NCBI GenBank assembly: GCA_030041225.1
Contig: JASHOG010000130.1
Coordinates: 1-64,000 of the forward strand
Direction: 5' to 3'
Length of the DNA: 64,000 nucleotides
From: Vulcanimicrobiota bacterium
GTDB taxonomy: Bacteria > Vulcanimicrobiota > Vulcanimicrobiia > Vulcanimicrobiales > Vulcanimicrobiaceae
Position numbers and translations under genes: made by a program. Every line of letters begins with the position of its first letter. Position 1 is the stretch's first letter. The notes below the pieces were generated by a model, which saw only the letters and a program-made list of their open reading frames with translations, had not been told where the DNA came from and made no database searches. Positions 61,420-64,000 of the stretch are shown piece after piece.

Positions 61420-61704
61420 ATGGATGCGCTGCTCTGCGAGCTCGGCCACTTGCTCTATTGGGCGGTTTTGCTCTACACGATCGCGTTGCTCATCTATGCC
61501 GTCTTCTCGTGGGTCCCGGACCTGCGCGGTGGCGACTTTCAGCGCCTTCTCGCAGGCATCATCGAGCCGCTCCTCATCCCGCTGCGGCGTATCATTCCGC
61601 CGCTCGGCGGTCTGGACATCGCCTTCCTCGTCCTGCTGCTCGCGCTGCAGTTCCTCGTTCTGCGGCCGATCGTCGGCATGACGGCCCAGGTTTGCGCGCA
61701 ATAG
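61420..61704 (+). CDS. YggT-family membrane protein
   Basis: A 94-residue protein with two membrane segments ([20 protein letters not shown] and [17 protein letters not shown]) and the family motif [20 protein letters not shown] between them. YggT proteins are linked to cell division and osmotic stress, mechanism unknown. It lies 19 bases after the M23 peptidase and eight bases before lepA. Confidence 0.88.
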   Translation: MDALLCELGHLLYWAVLLYTIALLIYAVFSWVPDLRGGDFQRLLAGIIEPLLIPLRRIIPPLGGLDIAFLVLLLALQFLVLRPIVGMTAQVCAQ

Positions 61705-61711
61705 TAGCATC

Positions 61712-63535
61712 GTGAAGCTCGAGAACCCGCACCGGCTCGAGACGGCAAGCCGGACGCGGAACTTCTGCATCATCGCGCACATCGATCACGGCAAGACGAC
61801 GCTCTCGGACCGCCTGCTCGAGCTGACGCAGACCGTCGAGGCTCGTGAGATGTCGGAGCAGCTGCTCGACGCGATGGACCTCGAGCGCGAGCGCGGCATC
61901 ACGATCAAGATGCACCCGGTGACACTGCGCTACCGCGCGCGCGACGGCGAGACGTACGAGCTGAACCTCATCGACACACCCGGCCATGTGGATTTCTCCT
62001 ATGAAGTCTCGCGCTCGCTCGCGGCGTGCGAGGGCGCGGTGCTCATCATCGACGCTGCGCAGGGCATCGAAGCCCAGACGCTCGCGAACTACCACCTTGC
62101 GGTCGAGCACGATCTCGCGGTGATTCCGGTGATCAACAAGATCGACTTGCCCGCCGCCGATCCCGAGCGCGTGATGGGAGAGGTTGAAGAGCTGCTCATC
62201 ATGGAGCGCGGCGAGTGCATCCTCGCGAGTGCGAAGAATGGCGTCGGGATCGACGAGATCCTCGAGGCGATCGTCGCGCGCATCGCGCCGCCGAAAGGTC
62301 ATCGCGATCATCTGCGCGCGCTCGTCTTCAACGCGCAGTTCGACCCCTATCGCGGCGTCGTCTCATACGTGCGCGTCGTCGACGGTGAGCTGAAGCCCGG
62401 AATGCGTTTTCTGTCGATGGCGCACGAGCGGGTTTTCGAATGCGCGGAAGTCGGGATTTTCTCGCCGGAGATGCGTCCGACCCAAGCGTTGCGTATCGGC
62501 GACGTCGGTTACGTGATCGGTAACATCAAGTCACTCGGCGAGCTCGATGTCGGCGACACGATCACGGAGGCCTCGAATCCCGCGCACGTCGCGCTTCCCG
62601 GCTATCGCAAAGCCGTCCCTATGGTGTACTGCGGACTCTATCCGAATGAGGGCGTCGAGTACTCCGAGTTGCGTGACGCGCTCGAGAAGCTGAAACTCAA
62701 CGATGCGGCGCTCGTCTATGAGCCGGAGAGCTCGGTTGCGCTGGGCTTCGGTTTCCGCTGCGGCTTTCTGGGGTTGCTCCATATGGAGATCGTGCAGGAA
62801 CGGCTAGAGCGCGACTACGCGCTCGACCTCATCGCGACCTCGCCCTCGGTCGTCTTTCGCGTGACGACAACCGACGGCGACGTGCAGATGATCGACAACC
62901 CATCGAAACTTCCCGCAATGAACGCCGTGCGTTCGATCGAAGAGCCGTACGTCAAGGCGACGATCATCACACCGCCGGAGTACGTCGGTACCATCATGGA
63001 GTTGACGCAGGGGCGACGTGGCGCGCTCGCGGGGATGGAGTACCTCCACGACGGCCGTGTGATTCTCACGTACGAGATGCCGCTGATCGAAGTGATCGTC
63101 GACTTCTTTGATCAGCTGAAGTCCCGGACGAAAGGGTATGCGTCGCTCGACTACGAGCTCATCGGGTATCGCGAAGGCGACCTCGTGAAGCTCGAGATCC
63201 TGCTGAATGGCGAGCCGGTTGATGCTCTCTCGTTCATCATCGCGCGCGAGCGCGCGGCGCAGCGAGGGCGCGCACTCACCGAGCGCTTGAAGGAACTGAT
63301 TCCGCGCCAGCTGTTCGACGTTCCAATCCAAGCCGCGATCGGCGGCAAGATCGTCGCCCGCGAAACGGTCTCGGCGATGCGCAAGAACGTGCTGGCGAAA
63401 TGCTACGGCGGCGACATCACCCGCAAACGTAAGTTACTGGAGAAGCAGAAGGCAGGCAAAGAACGCATGAAACGTATCGGCCGCGTCGAGCTCCCGCAAG
63501 AGGCGTTCATGGCCGTCCTGCGATTGGAGGAGTAG
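61712..63535 (+). CDS. lepA: Elongation factor 4 (LepA)
   Basis: A ribosomal translocation-related GTPase of 607 aa. G1 is [17 protein letters not shown], the switch region [13 protein letters not shown]3 [16 protein letters not shown], and G4 NKIDLP. The domain order with the LepA-specific C-terminal domain ([32 protein letters not shown]) is complete. It starts at GTG 61712. The 3' end contains GGAGG, which may serve as a ribosome-binding site for the next gene. Confidence 0.97.
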   Translation: MKLENPHRLETASRTRNFCIIAHIDHGKTTLSDRLLELTQTVEAREMSEQLLDAMDLERERGITIKMHPVTLRYRARDGETYELNLIDTPGHVDFSYEVSRSLAACEGAVLIIDAAQGIEAQTLANYHLAVEHDLAVIPVINKIDLPAADPERVMGEVEELLIMERGECILASAKNGVGIDEILEAIVARIAPPKGHRDHLRALVFNAQFDPYRGVVSYVRVVDGELKPGMRFLSMAHERVFECAEVGIFSPEMRPTQALRIGDVGYVIGNIKSLGELDVGDTITEASNPAHVALPGYRKAVPMVYCGLYPNEGVEYSELRDALEKLKLNDAALVYEPESSVALGFGFRCGFLGLLHMEIVQERLERDYALDLIATSPSVVFRVTTTDGDVQMIDNPSKLPAMNAVRSIEEPYVKATIITPPEYVGTIMELTQGRRGALAGMEYLHDGRVILTYEMPLIEVIVDFFDQLKSRTKGYASLDYELIGYREGDLVKLEILLNGEPVDALSFIIARERAAQRGRALTERLKELIPRQLFDVPIQAAIGGKIVARETVSAMRKNVLAKCYGGDITRKRKLLEKQKAGKERMKRIGRVELPQEAFMAVLRLEE

Positions 63536-63537
63536 CG

Positions 63538-64000
63538 ACGGAGGTCTACGTCGCGACGAAGAACACCGGAAAGTTCCGCGAGCTTGAGGCGATCTTCGCT
63601 CACTCGGCGATCAAGCTTGCGACGTACGATGAGTACGTGGACGTCGAGGAGAGCGCAGACTCCTTTCGGGACAACGCCTTGCTCAAGGCGCAGACGTTAC
63701 AGAACCAACTGCGCGAAACCGGCATCGAGGCGGCGGTGATTGCCGACGATAGCGGTCTCTGCGTCGACGCGCTCGATGGGAGGCCCGGCGTGCTCTCGGC
63801 GCGCTACGGCGGTAAAGACTGGACGTGGGAGGATCGTCGCCGGCTGCTCTTGGATGAGATGCGCGACGTGCCCGACGAGAGACGCGGGGCGGTTTTCGTC
63901 TGCTACATGCCGTTGATCGTAGCGGACGGGCAGACGTGGATGAGCGAAGGCTTTGCAAAGGGCACGATCACGCGCGAGGAACGCGGCGTCGGCGGCTTCG
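63538..64000 (+). CDS. rdgB: RdgB/HAM1-type non-canonical purine NTP pyrophosphatase (3' end outside window)
   Basis: It removes dITP and XTP from the nucleotide pool. The frame reads EVYVATKNTGKFRELEAIF at the N-terminus (the family's ATKN-GK motif), then ADDSGLCVDALDGRPGVLSARYGG, VFVCYMPLIVADG. No ATG, GTG or TTG exists in this frame between the lepA stop and the conserved part, or back to 63481. ACG at 63538, five bases after AGGAG, is the position where ATG would be expected. The gene runs off the right edge. Confidence 0.88.

Noticed and set aside
61592-62311. 239-residue frame on the minus strand
   Set aside because: Antisense of lepA; LepA motifs on the plus strand are unambiguous.

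Overview
This is a high-GC, gene-dense bacterial chromosome segment with no prophage, insertion sequence, CRISPR array or rRNA. The envelope looks diderm: there is a secretin (PilQ), an inner-membrane PilMNOP set and a LolA-like protein. FtsQ/FtsA/FtsZ, short HisG with HisZ, B12-dependent ribonucleotide reductase and ThyX are also present. This mix is compatible with an under-sampled lineage such as Eremiobacterota/WPS-2, but that placement is inference from gene content, not from a marker phylogeny.

Left part (1-12.2 kb): the 3' end of dnaE, entered inside an intein, is followed by hisZ-hisG-hisD, a Cof-type HAD phosphatase and ftsQ. All are joined by short start/stop overlaps. A chemoreceptor and a small secreted protein lie on the other strand, then come ftsA-ftsZ and thyX. 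A long inverted repeat lies between ftsZ and thyX.

12.2-22.7 kb: a continuous type IV pilus operon: pilB, pilT, pilC, a group-3 sigma factor, pilin, a CcdA-like disulfide transporter, a TPR-like membrane protein, prepilin peptidase, pilM, pilN, pilO, a pilP-like gene and pilQ. Nearly every junction is an NTGA overlap.

22.7-35.6 kb: accessory region. It holds an amine oxidase, a PadR unit with a protease-like/PDZ/hydrolase fusion, two related membrane-GAF sensors (one coupled to an AraC regulator), a methyltransferase, a RibD-like reductase, fragments of a YdeI and an SRPBCC gene, a hendecad-repeat coiled-coil protein and a SnoaL-like protein.

35.6-42.3 kb: nrdJ, about 6.6 kb long because it carries three inteins. 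Two of them sit directly in front of the catalytic redox cysteines. A pair of NrdR-box-like palindromes, 32 bp centre to centre, precedes the gene.

42.3-49 kb: yqeG, aroE, a LolA-like protein, tRNA-Ser(GGA) abutting an EAL phosphodiesterase gene, an aldehyde dehydrogenase homologue without the catalytic part, a signal peptidase with Thr at the nucleophile position, and a DUF4097-like lipoprotein.

47.9-59.8 kb: a leftward six-gene run (hppD, deoC, aldehyde dehydrogenase, two tandem oligopeptide-binding lipoproteins, long-form isocitrate dehydrogenase) and, beside it, the rest of the homogentisate pathway (fumarylacetoacetase with an internal deletion, homogentisate dioxygenase), then a PEBP-family protein.

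59.8-64 kb: SRP RNA, a DUF4446 protein, an M23 peptidase, YggT, LepA and the start of an RdgB/HAM1 pyrophosphatase that lacks a canonical start codon.
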